Positions 1 through 12,091 of a stretch of 64,000 nt of DNA are shown here, in pieces. The notes under the pieces were generated by a model that saw nothing but the letters and a program-made list of their open reading frames with translations, was not told the origin of the DNA and did not search any database. The stretch is taken from NCBI GenBank assembly GCA_029168955.1, contig JAPDOI010001757.1, positions 81,017 through 145,016 of the forward strand, written 5' to 3'. This DNA comes from Aplectana chamaeleonis. Its lineage: Eukaryota; Nematoda; Chromadorea; Rhabditida; Cosmocercidae. A program made the translations under genes and the position numbers. The number at the start of each line of letters is the position of its first letter. The stretch's first letter is position 1.

Positions 1-706
1 GTTGGAGGAAAGCGGCAAATACAGGGGGTGTGAAAATACAGGGCGGAGTAAGCCATACGGCTCGATTCACATTGTTATCCCAACTACGTTTACGAGCGTG
101 TATGCTGCTTTTAAAGGCTTTCTTCACGGGTGCGGAAGGTTTCAAACGGTAGAGTATAAGTTCTGATTTCTCAAACTCCCTGAATTTTCCCATATAACTC
201 AACCAACTTTTTACTTATAACGTCTAAAAAACAACTTTTAAGGACTTAGAAGTTTTTTTTATCGTCTCCCGCAAATTCTAGGAGTTCACGGTAATCATTT
301 AATCTGATGAGTGGACGTTGCTGCGACGGTAGAACGCCGCGCGCGAATCGAAACCCCGTAGGCCAGTGATGCCACCAACACCGCACGGCCAACAGCCTGG
401 TTCATGCGTCAGACTAAATCGATTACGGAAACCATACGTAACTGTCTTCGGCGTTCATCTAAGATGGCTAAAGTTTGTATCCGAGGTAAATCGGCTACGC
501 TGGACTCAAATATTCTACCCTCGTGACTCCTAATTTTCAAAATTGTCGACTCCCACCTGAAAAAAGGAGTGGTCTCCTAGACTGTATCGGTCTTCGATGT
601 TTATCTGACTAGTGAGATGGGGAAAGTGTGTATTCAGAGTAAAACAACCACGCTGGACTCAAATATCAACTCTGGTGACTCATAGAAATCACTAGAAGAA
701 ATCATT
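1..706. other. Intergenic, no gene; imperfect direct duplication
   Basis: No coding region is supported. Two imperfect copies of a roughly 150-bp unit lie end to end: the phrase CGCTGGACTCAAATAT occurs near 499 and again near 651, with similar sequence upstream of each. The part at 60-125 resembles the end of a dispersed repeat also seen near 3.2 kb and 12.1 kb. Confidence 0.4.
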
Positions 707-1330
707 TTGCATTTAGTAGTCAAACTGCTCTGGACTTTTCACACGGAGGATTCATATGTCTTTTATGGACCTTTTCTATTCAACTTCGCCCTTGACGACA
801 TCATGCGTAGAGTTACAGAACAGTTTCCTACGGACATGGTATCAAAGCCATCAGAACGCTCTCTTGTCGACCCGAAGTACGCCGATGACTTTGCGTTCTT
901 CGCTGAAAACAACGAGAAACTGCAAAGGATTATGAACCTTCAAAGTGTTCCGCAGCCTATGGACTTCTCCCAACGCCATCTAGAGCGGCAACGGAAGGTC
1001 GTCTTGGTATGCTCGGGCATATTTTAAAACTACCGCTAGAACGCGTCTTGTTCAATAGCTTCCGAGTTCTGTCTGGAAACGGCCGCCTAGACGTAGGCGA
1101 AAGTTTTGGGCAGATGTGGTGAAGGAGGATCCGAAATCACAGTGAAAGGCAATTCGGGCGCGATGTTTTACTTCGCAGGAAGTGGAATAGCGACCAATGG
1201 ATGGATTGTGTTAAAATTGTGCCTGAGGGCTCTGAGAAATGGGCAAGGCTGACGTTTAGGACGGCACACCTCGGTGAAGATGCGGAATGACCGCGTCATA
1301 CGAAAGCCAACCGATTAAGTCAAGTCATGA
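707..1330 (+). pseudogene. Non-LTR retrotransposon reverse transcriptase remnant (RTE-like)
   Basis: The 106-codon opening frame at 707-1027 holds the reverse transcriptase catalytic motif as YADDFAFFAENNEKLQ, the usual form in RTE-type non-LTR elements (Y/FADD followed by hydrophobic residues, AE and a helix). An upstream stretch, GPFLFNFALDDIMR, fits the region before motif C. Beyond the stop, other frames at about 1080-1330 read RRRRKFWADVVKED and similar, which resembles the tail of such polymerases. The polymerase is truncated at both ends and frameshifted, so it is a dead fragment. The RTE assignment rests on motif style and is an inference; the YADD motif itself is seen directly. Confidence 0.7.
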
Positions 1331-2419
1331 GTCAAAGTCTTGTACAGTATGTTACGCAACTTTTAGGCCAACTTTGCTAAAGCAATTTTTATTATAGGAG
1401 CAGATTCCTTTTCCTGCAATAGATCCGCTAAAACGACGACGGCGGCCCACCGATTTCAACCTTTGAGTTTTAAATGTTAATGCATTAAGGAAGCAATACG
1501 TACTTATGTTTTTCGATAATTTAAGTACAGCTAAGGCGATGTAAAGATACCTATTGGCACTTGAAATGTTCTCTTGTCACAATGGTTTCCTAGCACATTA
1601 GTTGAATGATTTAGAAAACGTCCAGGAACTCTTGTCTACTGAAGTTCGCCCAGTAGCCATTCATTTCAGGAAAAAAAGTATTTAAAACGCATCCTGATTA
1701 CTCGTGCAATTGATACAAAACGCTCCATCGCAGGTATGGCGCGGGCGATTTTTCTCGCCTCGGGTCCGGCGAGCGCGACGTTTCGTTGAACTAATTGCAA
1801 ACGGAGTTCACCTCATAAGCAAAGCGATTCCGGGGAAAAAGTGGTCGCAAGCCATATCCATAAATGGCAATTGTAACCTTGAATAAGCCTAGGTTTTGAA
1901 AATTCGAAGAGAAAACTGAATGTGCAATAAGATTCCCTTTCCGAAAAATCAAACCCTTTTTCACCAATTTTTTTCAATTTCCTTCGTTTCAACAAAATAT
2001 AGCTCCAGTTCATGCAATCGAAAACTGATGAACTAGGCTTCCCTTCGAAGAAAAAAGTCTTACTCTACCTCTGACTGTCTTGATTTACCTCCGTCTTAAA
2101 ATTTAAACGGGGGTTCAAAATGTACTCGGCAGACATTTTGCTGAGGTTCAGTTGAAATCTATGTGTCTGCCTTGCCGCCGCACTATTTCTTGTGCTCTGG
2201 CCACCCTGTTATCAGCGACAGCCGCCTGTCGCTGATGTTCCCAATCAGTGTCATCCATAAATTTGATGATGAAGTGTCGCTGATTTGAAGCAGAGTTGCT
2301 CATTAAGAGTTGACGCTTCTATGAGTGATCCCCTGTCAAAACTAGCATATTTGAGTTTTTGCAAGACTAAGGATAAGATGGTTGAGTAAGACCAAGGATA
2401 AGGCTAAAGCAATTCAAAT
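1331..2419. other. No feature recognised
   Basis: Only short open frames without recognisable motifs occur here, and base composition is mildly AT-rich. I see no RNA gene and no clear repeat boundary. Confidence 0.4.
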
Positions 2420-2886
2420 TTAAAGGCAGTGTTCACGATGGAAAAATCACCAGTTTTCTTACAGATTCGTAGGCTTTGGGACCTACCGATAAAAACAGTG
2501 AAGAGAGAATCACGAAAAACCATCGGGAAGTGGGTGAAAATCGAGTGGGCCAGTCAACCCATTAGACCACACCGCCTCCCAAACAAATCCTTTTTGAAGA
2601 AGCTTGATTACGTGAACGACCGGTCAGCGAAGGTAATGGCTTCGATAAGTAGCAGTGGATAAAGAAGATCACGTTATCACATGGAGAGACTTCATTCCTT
2701 CTCACCGGCCAATCCTTACATTCTCAAAAATATGACGTCACACAAGAGGCCCTGCTTAGGCGTTTAAATGTGTTTTCTCGTCATTTTCTGCAGTTCTTTC
2801 TGGCGCTGCTGTCACAGTAAGCTCTTGACCTATCATAATCTGTAAGAAACTGAACATCCAGGATTTATCGTGAATACTGCCTTTAA
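2420..2886. mobile_element. TTAA-bounded MITE, family A copy 1
   Basis: Starts TTAAAGGCAGTGTTCACGAT and ends with the inverse complement TCGTGAATACTGCCTTTAA, so the element has about 18-bp inverted ends and TTAA at both borders. The left 170 bp is clearly related to the copy at 9603. There is no transposase, so it is non-autonomous. A TTAA duplication is typical of piggyBac-type elements, but the TTAA could also be part of the inverted repeat. Confidence 0.7.
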
Positions 2887-4145
2887 GATTTAAGTTGCAT
2901 ATTAAGCCAAATTACTACCGCTCCACATGTTTTCTCAAGTTTAGTTTCATTATATGGGCGGAATCGTACTACCCTTGACCAGCGAGAGCAACAGTGCATA
3001 TCAGGCACATCGATTTTCGGTCGAAATTGATGGTAAACATTGCGTCGCGTCGCGCGTCGCTGAAGGTATGAACCCGGCCTATTACTCAGAGTGGTGGGAA
3101 AATACGGTCGTGCAAGACAGAGACACTCAAATATTCTCGAATATTGTCATCTTGGAGAGTTTTCAGTGCTTCAAACTCCTTCGATGTCATGGTAGGGGCC
3201 AAGTGGGCCTACTCATGCTGTTATCTCGACCATGCTTGGGAACGTGTATGCGTGTACACTGCTTTCGAGGTCACTGTAATCAGAGTTGTTTTGAGTTTGT
3301 TACCGACGGCAACTTTAACCGCAAAATAAGAAGAATTGCGAGATTATACTGGATGAGACGCGATTTACCGAGTTCAGAGAATTACGAAATGCTAGTCGCA
3401 CTGATGTACTGATCTGAAGGTGAGAAGATACTCTAATTTGCTGTGTTCTGAGTGGACGTATCCTCTAAGCAACTCAGAGTGGAAAAAATCGTACACAACT
3501 TCCAACATGCAAAAATCTGGGGCTAAACTTGGTTTGTCTTGATTTCTGAATTCCCATCAAATTTGCTTTCTGAATAATCGCGCTGGATAGCAAGCACCTC
3601 CTTTAGTATAGGATCGGGTAGTATAGGGTTGTTGTCGACAAATTGTTATGGTACATAGATGACTGCAGAAATGTGGTGGGCATCTCCACAAAAGAAAAAG
3701 ACCTTCAGTATCTCCGGATTGGTATATTTCTGAAGCACAAAGCTCTGCAATCGATCCAATCTGGGCCCAGCAAAAATAATGAGGGCGAAAATAGTGAATG
3801 CTTAATATTTCATACGATGCCTTAGGTTTTTATGGAGGCTCTAATAGAAGGAAGGTATTCTAATTTCCAAACTCTGCTGGAAAGGAGATTCAATTAGAGC
3901 GGGTTTTCAAACAGAGAGAGTAATAAAGTACAGAAGATACGGTATCTTATATTTTTGGTGCGTTTTTCTCAATTTCTTCGGCATTTTATCTCTACCCGAT
4001 TACGAGGTAATCGTACTAGCAAATAATCTCGAGACCTAAAATTATCGAGAACACTGCTTTGAGCTGGCAAACTAATCTTCCATGAATCTCGCTCCTTTGT
4101 GTGGAATCCTGGGATTTTTTCCAAAATTTTGACGTTTCGGGGAAA
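2887..4145. other. Dispersed repeat (about 2940-3290), then nothing recognised
   Basis: About 2940-3290 shares several blocks with 11990-12230: GGGCSGRATCRTACT-like start, an ACCAGCGA block, and a block ending in TATGC..CACTGC. A 152-codon open frame (2954-3412) runs through it but shows no family motif. From 3290 to 4145 I recognise nothing. Confidence 0.35.
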
Positions 4146-4147
4146 TA

Positions 4148-4290
4148 TCGTCCATCACTGGATAAGAGATCGCCGCGACGCTGCTTGGCGGGAAAAATGC
4201 GCGTGGGAAAACGAAGGGAGAGTAGATATTGATCGCGCAATTTCTCCCGCCAAGCAGCGTCGCGGCGATTCTTCATCCAGTGATGGACGA
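4148..4290. mobile_element. Foldback MITE with TA duplication (Tc1/mariner type)
   Basis: About 50 bp at each end are inverted complements: TCGTCCATCACTGGAT at the left and ATCCAGTGATGGACGA at the right, continuing through CGCCGCGACGCTGCTTGGCG. The element is flanked by TA on both sides (4146-4147 and 4291-4292). It is 143 bp, non-coding, and will form a long hairpin. Confidence 0.8.
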
Positions 4291-4429
4291 TAGGTCTCTG
4301 GTTTGACCATGACTTATTCGGCATTAATCTCGTTTTCTAAAATGGGAGATATCGATTTGACTCTTTAATTTTCTGTTGCTTTCGCAAAAAAGGAACGTAG
4401 GCCAGTTATTCTGCGTGGCGACAAACTCG

Positions 4430-4512
4430 TGGTCATTGAAAGATAATACAAGCGCTACCGCGCCGTTCGTCGTATGCCGCAGCGTACATAGGCGCGTCGT
4501 AGGATGGATATC
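4430..4512 (+). repeat. Dispersed repeat, inverted partner at 6415-6490
   Basis: ACAAGCGCTACCGCGCCGTT followed by CGTCGTATGCCGCAGCGTA is matched in reverse complement near 6425-6485 with few changes. The rest of each flank does not obviously match, so the ends of the repeat are uncertain. Confidence 0.55.
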
Positions 4513-5129
4513 CACTGTGCACAGAAGGAGCGGTTTGGCGTGCCATTACAAAGAAAAAGCAGTTTCTAAGTGTGGAGGCTAACCTCTAGTCTCGTGTTGG
4601 TAGGAATAGAAAGGAGGTAAGGTACTATGTTTTTCTCGAACACTTTCTCAGGTGGTTCTTTCGAAGATTTACATCTAATGGCGGGAAACTTCCGTATTTT
4701 ATCGTCAACCGCTCCAAATTTGACATTGTCCCAGATTGTGAGCTAAAACCCCTTGAATCCCACATTTTTTAAGGAAGACGTTTTCAGATAAAAATTGTAT
4801 TTGGCAAGCTTTTGCACCCAAGTGAAAATTTTGCACACTGACTCTGACTCTCCAATTTCTACGACAGGGCAGAACACTCCTAAATATTTCAAAAGGGTGT
4901 TATCGAACTTTTGACGGGGGTGCAAAATTTTTCTTCGACCCACCACCCCACTCCCCTCCTGAAATCGAGTTCTGTCATCACTATAAAGTGGCACGCTGGT
5001 ACGAAACACTAGGATTTTTATTGAAACGCTCCTATACGAATTCGAGCATCGTTTTCGAATACGATTCAGAACAAAGTTCACACAATCTACTCTTTGAATC
5101 CTGGAGTGCCCAGCAGATAAAACTTCCAT
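4513..5129. other. No feature recognised
   Basis: A 129-codon open frame on the minus strand (4743-5132) has no recognisable motif and lies just downstream of the retrotransposon remnant. I see nothing else. Confidence 0.35.
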
Positions 5130-5960
5130 CAAGATCTTCTTCTTCTTCTTCTTTGCAGCCGCAGTAAGGCTTTTGTCAAAGGTTCAAGAAATGGGCGACT
5201 GAAACCGGATTCGTCCACAAATCCATTGTTTTCAGAGTGGTAGGCCTCGTTGGGCAAACGAATAGGTGTTGATTTGTGTGGCCACGGCTACCACAATCCG
5301 GGCACTCGTCCGGCTTACTGCGATCGATCTTATGCAAGTATGACATCAGCATAGGGGAATGACCGCAGCGTAACGAGGCAGTGGGTACTTAGCCCGCCTA
5401 CCGAGTTCCATCTCGGTGTTGCTGACTACGGGTGGTACGACCTCCAATATGGGATTGACGGTCATCCTACTCAAGTGATCCCTGACGAACTTAGTGTGCT
5501 CCGCACGTAAAAGACGCAGACGATCCAGTTGGGAGTCCGTCCATCTTTGTATATTGACTTTCTCGGGAGCACCCGCAAAAGGTCTTCTGATGTGTCTTTC
5601 TCTCACGGAATTCACAATCCTTCTTAATGGGTGGTCAGGCTGCTTGACAATGTTAATAACCAGTTGCTGCGCTTGGAGTTGGCAGCGATCCTCAACCGGC
5701 CGAATTCGGGCTTCAGCATGAATATGCTCCACTGGGGTGCTTTTAGCACACCCTGTGGCAATCCGAAGAGCAGCATTTTGGACTCGCTGCATCTTTGTTC
5801 ACCCCATGAATCCGATATTATGTGCTGCCATACCGGTGCAGCGTACTCTAACGCCGGCTGCAGTATTGTTTTGTAGGTCTTCAAAATTGTCTCCTTGCTA
5901 CTTCCCCACGACGTTCCTCCCAGAGCTCGTACGACGTTGAGCTTTTTCATTAAGATACAA
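5130..5960 (-). pseudogene. Non-LTR retrotransposon polymerase, C-terminal remnant (Jockey/CR1-like)
   Basis: Read on the minus strand, three frames in succession give the C-terminal part of a Jockey/CR1-type polymerase. First comes KLNVVRALGGTSWGSSKE then LQPALEYAAPVW (about 5950-5800); next, after a frameshift, VQNAALRIATGC with downstream PVEDRCQLQAQQLV and DHPLRR (about 5790-5400). A second shift near 5380 leads to RYGHSPMLMSYLHKIDR and the zinc-ribbon-like CPDCGSRGHTNQHLFVCP (about 5350-5220). These blocks and their order are characteristic of the region after the reverse transcriptase in these elements. No catalytic domain remains. At least two frameshifts and a 5' truncation mark it as dead. 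The clade assignment is by recall of the motif style and is less certain than the superfamily. Confidence 0.8.
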
Positions 5961-7372
5961 GTTCACTGTGATACCTAGATTGGATTTCTAGTGATCAAAG
6001 AGCTTGGTCATCTACTACATTGACGTGGGAAAAAGTTACTGTTGAGGATAGAATGCTCTACTTAAAGGCAAATTAAGTTGGAGTGTAAGTAGATTGCAAA
6101 CATTGACCTTCCAGGACCTATTGGTTTGCAGAAGAACAGAACTGAAGAAGTTGAATAATGGGTGAATTAGTTTTGAAATGATATGATCGGTGATATGCGA
6201 CTTATTTTAGAGTGATTTGAACACCCGTGCTCAATCGAATGCCCTCGTGGCATGTTTCTTTTTTAAATTGAGTTGCATGGGTTTATTGCTCAAAACCAAA
6301 GCCTCAGTATATGCATTTTCTGTCTTTGGGAAACTTCAGAGTGCATCTAACGCGGTGATAATGCATTTCTCGCCATATAACACACCGAAACAATATTACG
6401 GTGCCCGGTGATCATCACTTCTACGACGCGCCAATATACGCTGCGCCATACGACGAACGGCGTGCTAGCGCTTGTAAAGATAATGCGAAAACTGATCTAG
6501 TCTGAGTGTTGAAGAGGCTCTAGAAGTAAGCGCGAGTCACTTCCCAGAATGATTTGGCCAAACAAAACATAGACCTCCGGGTAATAACAGTATCACCAAC
6601 CTTGAAATATAAAACATTGCGATTGCATTCGTCGATGGGTTCCTTCAAACCACAAACACAACTGATTGCATACTTTATTCGTTTGGGACCGCTTTCCTTG
6701 CCCTGCTTGTACGCCGTGCACGTAGCTGGCTAAATTATTGTTCTGTTGTTCTAAGCTTTTTGGTCATATCCACAAGCTAACGCTGTGGACTGTGTTGAAT
6801 TTCCAAACTGATCGCTTTGTGTAAGCCTTCGCCAGAGTGGCCCGAGCGGCTGAATCCCATCCAGTCGAGACATATGTAGCAGTAGAATGGAAATTTAGTG
6901 TAAGAAAGCGCATGAAAAGTCCGCCTGCGTCCGTTTGTGACCCACCTGGCCGACAGTGGTGCTCACTATGGTGAAAAAATATGCATTTTCTGCGTTCCAA
7001 AACATCTTTTACTCCTGGGCCCGTAGAAAACCCCCAGTGCGTTGAGGTGAGCTCCCGGCATGCGGTCAACTTGTGCAGGGAGGCATGGCCGCATCAATCA
7101 AACAGTCACACGGTTAGCGATGGCTGGTCCCCTGCGGGCGGAGATGGTGTCCACTCGGCTGGTTCGATGCACATAGGGTGCGAAGATTGTCACCTCCGCA
7201 CCTGCTGGCAGCTTTCAGGGCGGGGGCCTCCTAAACAAGCAGCGTTTATCCCATCGTTTTTAGCACTGAATACGCAGGAAGTTGGCAAGTTCGAATTTTT
7301 TGAAACTTGTTGTAGAGCACTCATACAGGCAAAACAATGAGATGGAACATGTCTCAGACTTTGCGGGCGATC
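5961..7372. other. No gene; inverted partner of the 4.4-kb repeat at 6415-6490
   Basis: Apart from the repeat partner at 6415-6490, I see only unremarkable sequence with short frames. Confidence 0.4.
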
Positions 7373-7634
7373 GCCGGGCAGTAGAGCCCGTTTTCGCCTT
7401 GGGGGAGCGAGTGTGGAGGCCTCCCCCGAGGGGGGCTTTAGTGGAGAGCTCTGCTCTCCTCCGGCGCTTGCCCCCGAGAGAAAGAGGGAAAAATGGGAAG
7501 AAGTCGTAGAAGGTAGTTTACGATAATAGAGGCCAGAGAAGGCATAGTAGGCCAAGCGCACGCATCGTTATTCACGTCAAGTTTTGTCCCGATTTGACGT
7601 GATTTCTCCTGTGATCTATCACGTGCTCAACCGG
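7373..7634. other. GC-rich segment, no gene
   Basis: A locally GC-rich block (about 7373-7490) contains a CTCCCCC/GGGGGAG inverted motif. I cannot assign it. Confidence 0.3.
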
Positions 7635-7641
7635 TATAAAA
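7635..7641 (+). promoter_or_regulatory. TATA-box-like site
   Basis: TATAAAAGGCGCC is identical over 13 bases to the TATA region of the Ty3 5' LTR (25103). It is followed by CTACCTCACAGAGAG, a plausible start region. It could be the promoter relic of another LTR element; no LTR partner is seen. Confidence 0.35.
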
Positions 7642-7759
7642 GGCGCCCTACCTCACAGAGAGCCGCATCCGGCCCAACAGGGCCGGCCCTGGACGGGGAG
7701 TTTGAGTTCCTATCAGAAAGGAATATTTTGGAGGAGAGCGGACGACGCTTTCCGGGGAG

Positions 7760-7890
7760 GGTGACGTCGCTGCTCCGGGGCCGTGACGTCACTGCTCCTG
7801 GCCGTGACGTCACTGCTCCGAAGCCGTGACATCAGTGCTCCGGGGCCGTAAAATCGGGGCTCCGGGGGCAGTGACGGGGCTTCAAGGCAG
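7760..7890 (+). repeat. 22-bp tandem repeat containing CRE-like TGACGTCA
   Basis: About five to six units of 21-22 bp with the core GTGACGTCACTGCTCCGG; two units keep the full palindrome TGACGTCA and others are mutated (TGACGTCG, TGACATCA). TGACGTCA is the classic CREB/ATF binding palindrome. Confidence 0.7.
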
Positions 7891-8060
7891 TGACAGGGGG
7901 TTCCGATCAAGCCAAATAGTCACTTCGTTGGTAGTTCCCCCCCCCGATTGTGGCGGCAAGCGCCGGTGCCCGGAGGGTTGCCCCTTTAAGAGCTGCGCTA
8001 GCTCCCTCCAGTGTATGAGGTATTGATAAACAGTCGCTGCTGCCTGTTTAGGTTTTCTCG
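7891..8060. other. No feature recognised
   Basis: Contains a C-run and a GC-rich segment; nothing assignable. Confidence 0.3.
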
Positions 8061-8549
8061 TTAAAGGCACAGTACACCCTCAGATGAGAATTTTGAGATT
8101 TTCATGTAATTCTGTAGAAGACCCCTCCTGTATAACACGTGCCAAATGCGAGATCTCAGATCCTCCAAATAAGCGACATATAAGCGACCACCACAGGCCC
8201 GACCCCCTTCGCTTACCACCACATGCCCGACCCCCTAACAGATTTTCGGACTCGATAGCGGCTTGATGAATGGACGAATTCCAATAAGTCGTCGTTCTTC
8301 AGTCCATTGCTGGACTCCTTATCCTGGCTCGCTCTCGCGTAACGATTGCAAATGAAGAGAAATACAGGCCTGAGACAACTCGTCCACCAATTTTTCACCA
8401 TCAAAATATAGGCATCTTTGAAAAGCCATAACTCTGTTCAAAGGGGGTGTTGGACGATTTCAGAGTTACCACTGTGATCAGCGAGCGATTCTCTCCAATA
8501 TAAGCATGAAATCTGGAAAATTCTTTTTCTGGGTGTTCTGTGCCTTTAA
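8061..8549. mobile_element. TTAA-bounded MITE, subfamily of family A
   Basis: Left end TTAAAGGCACAGTACACCC, right end GGGTGTTCTGTGCCTTTAA: inverted ends of about 19 bp with TTAA at both borders. The inner phrases CAACTCGTCCACCA and CCATAACTCTGTT also occur in the family A copies at 9.9 and 15.8 kb, tying the subfamilies together. No coding capacity. Confidence 0.7.
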
Positions 8550-9602
8550 GGCGAGGAGAAATAGCACAGGTTACGCGAAGACGCAGCGCTGCTCTCATTT
8601 GAACCTCGTGAGTTGCCCCCTTGCAACGTACTGGTGCAACTTACTCGCGGGACGGTCGTTGCACTCCGCAGGTTTGCCTTCCACATCTTTCCACATACAG
8701 TAAGGCGAAGTCTACGGCTAGAATCAATTGACGACGAGTGGACGAGCAAGACGGGCGTTAAGCGAGCGCAAAACAGCTCACGGCGGCCAGATTATTTCAA
8801 GACATTAATCTTGTTATCCTCTTCTGCACTACTAAGGTTAGTTCTTCTGCAGAGAATGTTGTTTTTGCAATTATTTTTGTTTCTTTTTGTAGCCATGGGT
8901 TTGATGGAACTTGTTTTGGAATAGGGATTTTGCTGTTTTTCGTTTTTCTTTGTTCAAATGTGGCTTAGATTGCTTACTGCAATGTGGGAGATTTCATTTT
9001 GCTTGTTAGACCTCTTTCTGTACAGAAAAAAGTTTTCTCCTCAAAAAACTAGCTTTCCACAGAAATGTCTTCGAATATCAAATATGTTTCACCTTCATCG
9101 TACTCGGACATTGCAGGAAAAATCGAGAAACAACTACTTATATAGCCTTTTGATATTAATGTGCAAATTCGCTAAAGGACTTCGCTCAACACGCACATCA
9201 CATTGTGTGGAAAACATCTACTGAAGGGTATATTCCAGATTTTTTAAATTCTACGGTTTTTTCGGAAAGTCGAAATAATCAGTTTTTGAAGTATCCGTCC
9301 GAATTGAGAGCATGACTTTCAAATATTTAGACACCATTGAAATCATGCAGTATTATCCATGAATTATTTGGAATTCATTGAAATATTCACTCGATTCTCC
9401 ATAGAAATTTCTCTAAATTCACTTGGAGCAAATAGAGGCCCGGCTAGCAGTTTTCTCATTCTTTCTAAAGAAATTTATGAACCTTATTCCAATTTATCCA
9501 TCCATTCGAATTTTCGATTAGACGTTATTCGAAACGTTTATTCAGAGAGCGATTTTGAATTTGCGATTCGTTATTCTGCTTAAAAAGGGTTCAACGCCCA
9601 TA
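8550..9602. other. AT-rich, no feature recognised
   Basis: Short open frames rich in Phe/Leu only. No motif, no RNA gene seen. Confidence 0.4.
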
Positions 9603-10087
9603 TTAAAGGCAATGCTCACCAGTGTTCACGAAGAAAAAGTTGCACGTTTTTGTTAGACTAAAACGTAAGCTTCGGGTCCCTATAAGAAGATTAAGGACGG
9701 AAGTTCGACGAAAAACGGCCGTTAAGTGGGTGAAAATATCGTGGGCCAGGCAACCCTTTAGGCCACTCCGCCCACGTCCTATAACAGTTGCCCTGAATTC
9801 GTGGTTAGATGAGCGATGATTTCCGATCAAATCCCCCGTTCTTCCCTTTATTCTCAACTTCTCTGTTTACTCAGGTCAGCTCGCACATATCGGCTGCAAA
9901 AAACGGGAGTCACAGGCCTCGATCAACTCGTCCACTATGCTTCCCTTGCTAAATTTCGAGGGGCTATAACTCCGTTTCCTGAGGCTCTTGTACGATTCGA
10001 GGGACATCATTGAAATCAGCATGAGACCGTTTTCAAGATTGGCGGAAAAACAGAAAAACGACTTTTATCGTGGACACTGCCATTGGA
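9603..10087. mobile_element. TTAA-bounded MITE, family A copy 2
   Basis: Left border TTAAAGGCAATGCTCACC, right border TTTTATCGTGGACACTGCC; the last bases are mutated, so the right TTAA is lost. The right 230 bp matches 15668-15939 closely, and the left 170 bp matches the copy at 2420. Confidence 0.65.
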
Positions 10088-11577
10088 AGTACTGGATTGA
10101 GACGTTTTCTCACCATCAATCACTCAATGCACGAAGCAACCTAAACCAGTCGCAACCAAAACAACAGTGAAAAACAGAAGATTCTTTCCGAAAAGGGGTG
10201 AATCCCAACAATGGCTACCAAACTGACAGAAGTACTTATCAAAACAACTTCGCATGCGGAGAAACTAACCCTACTTCTGCAGCAAAGAAGTACTGGATGG
10301 AGCTAAGGAATACTACTACATTCATATCTAGAAGCAATGGCAATTACAAAGAAGTGCAATTTATTATGCTATCCTTTATGGGTCAGGTTATCAGATGTTA
10401 TACTGCTCGACCGTTGCCTGTTAATTGTAAAATCATCGCGGAGCAGGATTTTGGGCGGCAACTTTCTTACGATATAAAGCCAAATTGCTTTCTGAGATGA
10501 CAAAACTTGAAACGCTTGTAAAACGATAACATCCGCAAACTATAAAAGCCCTAAAACACATTCTTGGACGAAATTTCAATACGTCATAGGCATGAGAACT
10601 TCTTGTTATTCTACCTGAAACTAAGCGAAGAGTACGAGGCACACGTGCAAAAACGTTTGCCTCAATGCTGATAGGACCTCTGACATAAAAATTGCTCGAG
10701 TCCGCTCATCCCACTGCTCCGCCTCCTGGTAAGTCGACTGCACTGCCTTATGTTCCGTAGTAAAGCCCTCGTATGACTATTTATTTGCAAAAGCTTTGAA
10801 CTCGATGGGCCTCGAACCCTGGTCATGGGCGAGCAAACCTTCATCGATAACCAGAAGGCCACACTGCATATGTATGTGTTGCCCTTCCACATCATCTCTT
10901 TCGAACCGCTGTCCTGCTTCATTGCACGGACACCTCTCGCTTGTCATTGATCGCTTATCACCGTATCTGCTAATTGCACGTGGCCGCCGAGACACCTCAG
11001 CGCTCCGCCGTCTTGTCATCTCAGCGAGGATGGGAGTTTACTACGGGCCCTGTGTCCGAAATGCATTCCGACCGGGGAAGCCAGACCCAGTAAGAGGGAC
11101 TCAGACGGTTTGAATGTCAACAGCGACGTAGGAACCAGTTCTCCACGATGACTCCACGCTTCGTTTTTTTTCTCTGTCTTCACTTCAATCCAATTTATGG
11201 AATACTTTTGACTAAGACCGATATTAGAAGGTCCACACTTCTACTAGGCGGAGAAAAAAAAATATGCTGTCTTCGTGAGCGGTATAGAAAGGCACATCGG
11301 TCAGGGCGTCAACCTGCCTTGAGAGTAAACGACAACTCCAAACCCAAATCAATTCATGGTTTTTCTCTTGCTACAATACGTATTTGCTCCGGAGACGTTT
11401 GCGAACCCTGCTAAAGAGCAGGCTACGGTGCAAGGTGCGATGTATCACAAGGTGGGTATCGGACCTTGGATCATAAATAAAGATGAACTTCCATCAAGGA
11501 AGGGGAGGGTATCAAAGGCAGCATACACGCTTACAAACATGGTTCAGATAAGAGCATAGATAGGAGCGCACGGCCCC
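10088..11577. other. No gene supported; overlapping ORFs of unknown status at 10.66-11.11 kb
   Basis: Three overlapping frames lie at 10662-10922 (minus), 10777-11019 (minus) and 10796-11113 (plus). The minus frame reads QHIHMQCGLLVIDEGLLAH, which looks protein-like, but I recognise no family and the frame is short. It could be a decayed mobile-element ORF. The remainder is featureless. Confidence 0.3.
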
Positions 11578-12091
11578 TACCATGTCGTCAGCGGCGTTTG
11601 AAGCGCTGTACTCCATCCAGGTTGACAGAATTCGAGCATTCTCGTCTCGAAAGCCTGTGGAACCCCACCCCTACGAATAACAGAACGAAGAGTGATTCAT
11701 GTGGAAGCATTTGATAATTTAGGGTGATAGCACTATCAAATGAGAGACTACGAGAGAAACAGCTTGAGTGACTGGAATATAACATGTCTGTTTGCTGATG
11801 AAATGCTCCATTTTATAAGCCAGCCGCAGTAGAGCGGCATTCTTGAAAGTGGATGGAAATCAATCGCTAGGTGAACAAGTTGTAATCAGGTAAATCAAGC
11901 TGTTTCTCTCGGAGACCCTCACTTGATAGTGATGCCACTCTAAATCTTCAAGTGCTTTCACATGCCTCACTCTTCATTTTTATTTGTATGGGTGGGGTTC
12001 CACAGACTGTCGAGACGGGAATGCTCGAATTCTGTCAACCTGGATGGATTACAGCGCTTCAAACGTCGTTGACGACATGGTAAGTGCTGTG
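11578..12091. repeat. Long inverted repeat (arms about 208 bp, spacer about 98 bp)
   Basis: Arm 1 (11578-11785) and arm 2 (11884-12091) are reverse complements with scattered mismatches; shared blocks include TTGACAGAATTCGAGCATTC and GAGAGAAACAGCTTGA. The arm also matches part of the dispersed repeat at 2.9-3.3 kb. The structure is a foldback, either a transposon or an inverted duplication of one. Confidence 0.75.

Noticed and set aside
6831..6860. GCCAGAGTGGCCCGAGCGGC resembles the 5' end of a tRNA-Leu or tRNA-Ser
   Set aside because: No anticodon arm, variable arm or T-arm (GGTTCGA) follows at the right distance.
10662..11113. Overlapping ORFs on both strands that look protein-like
   Set aside because: No recognisable domain, no splice support, and competing open frames on opposite strands.
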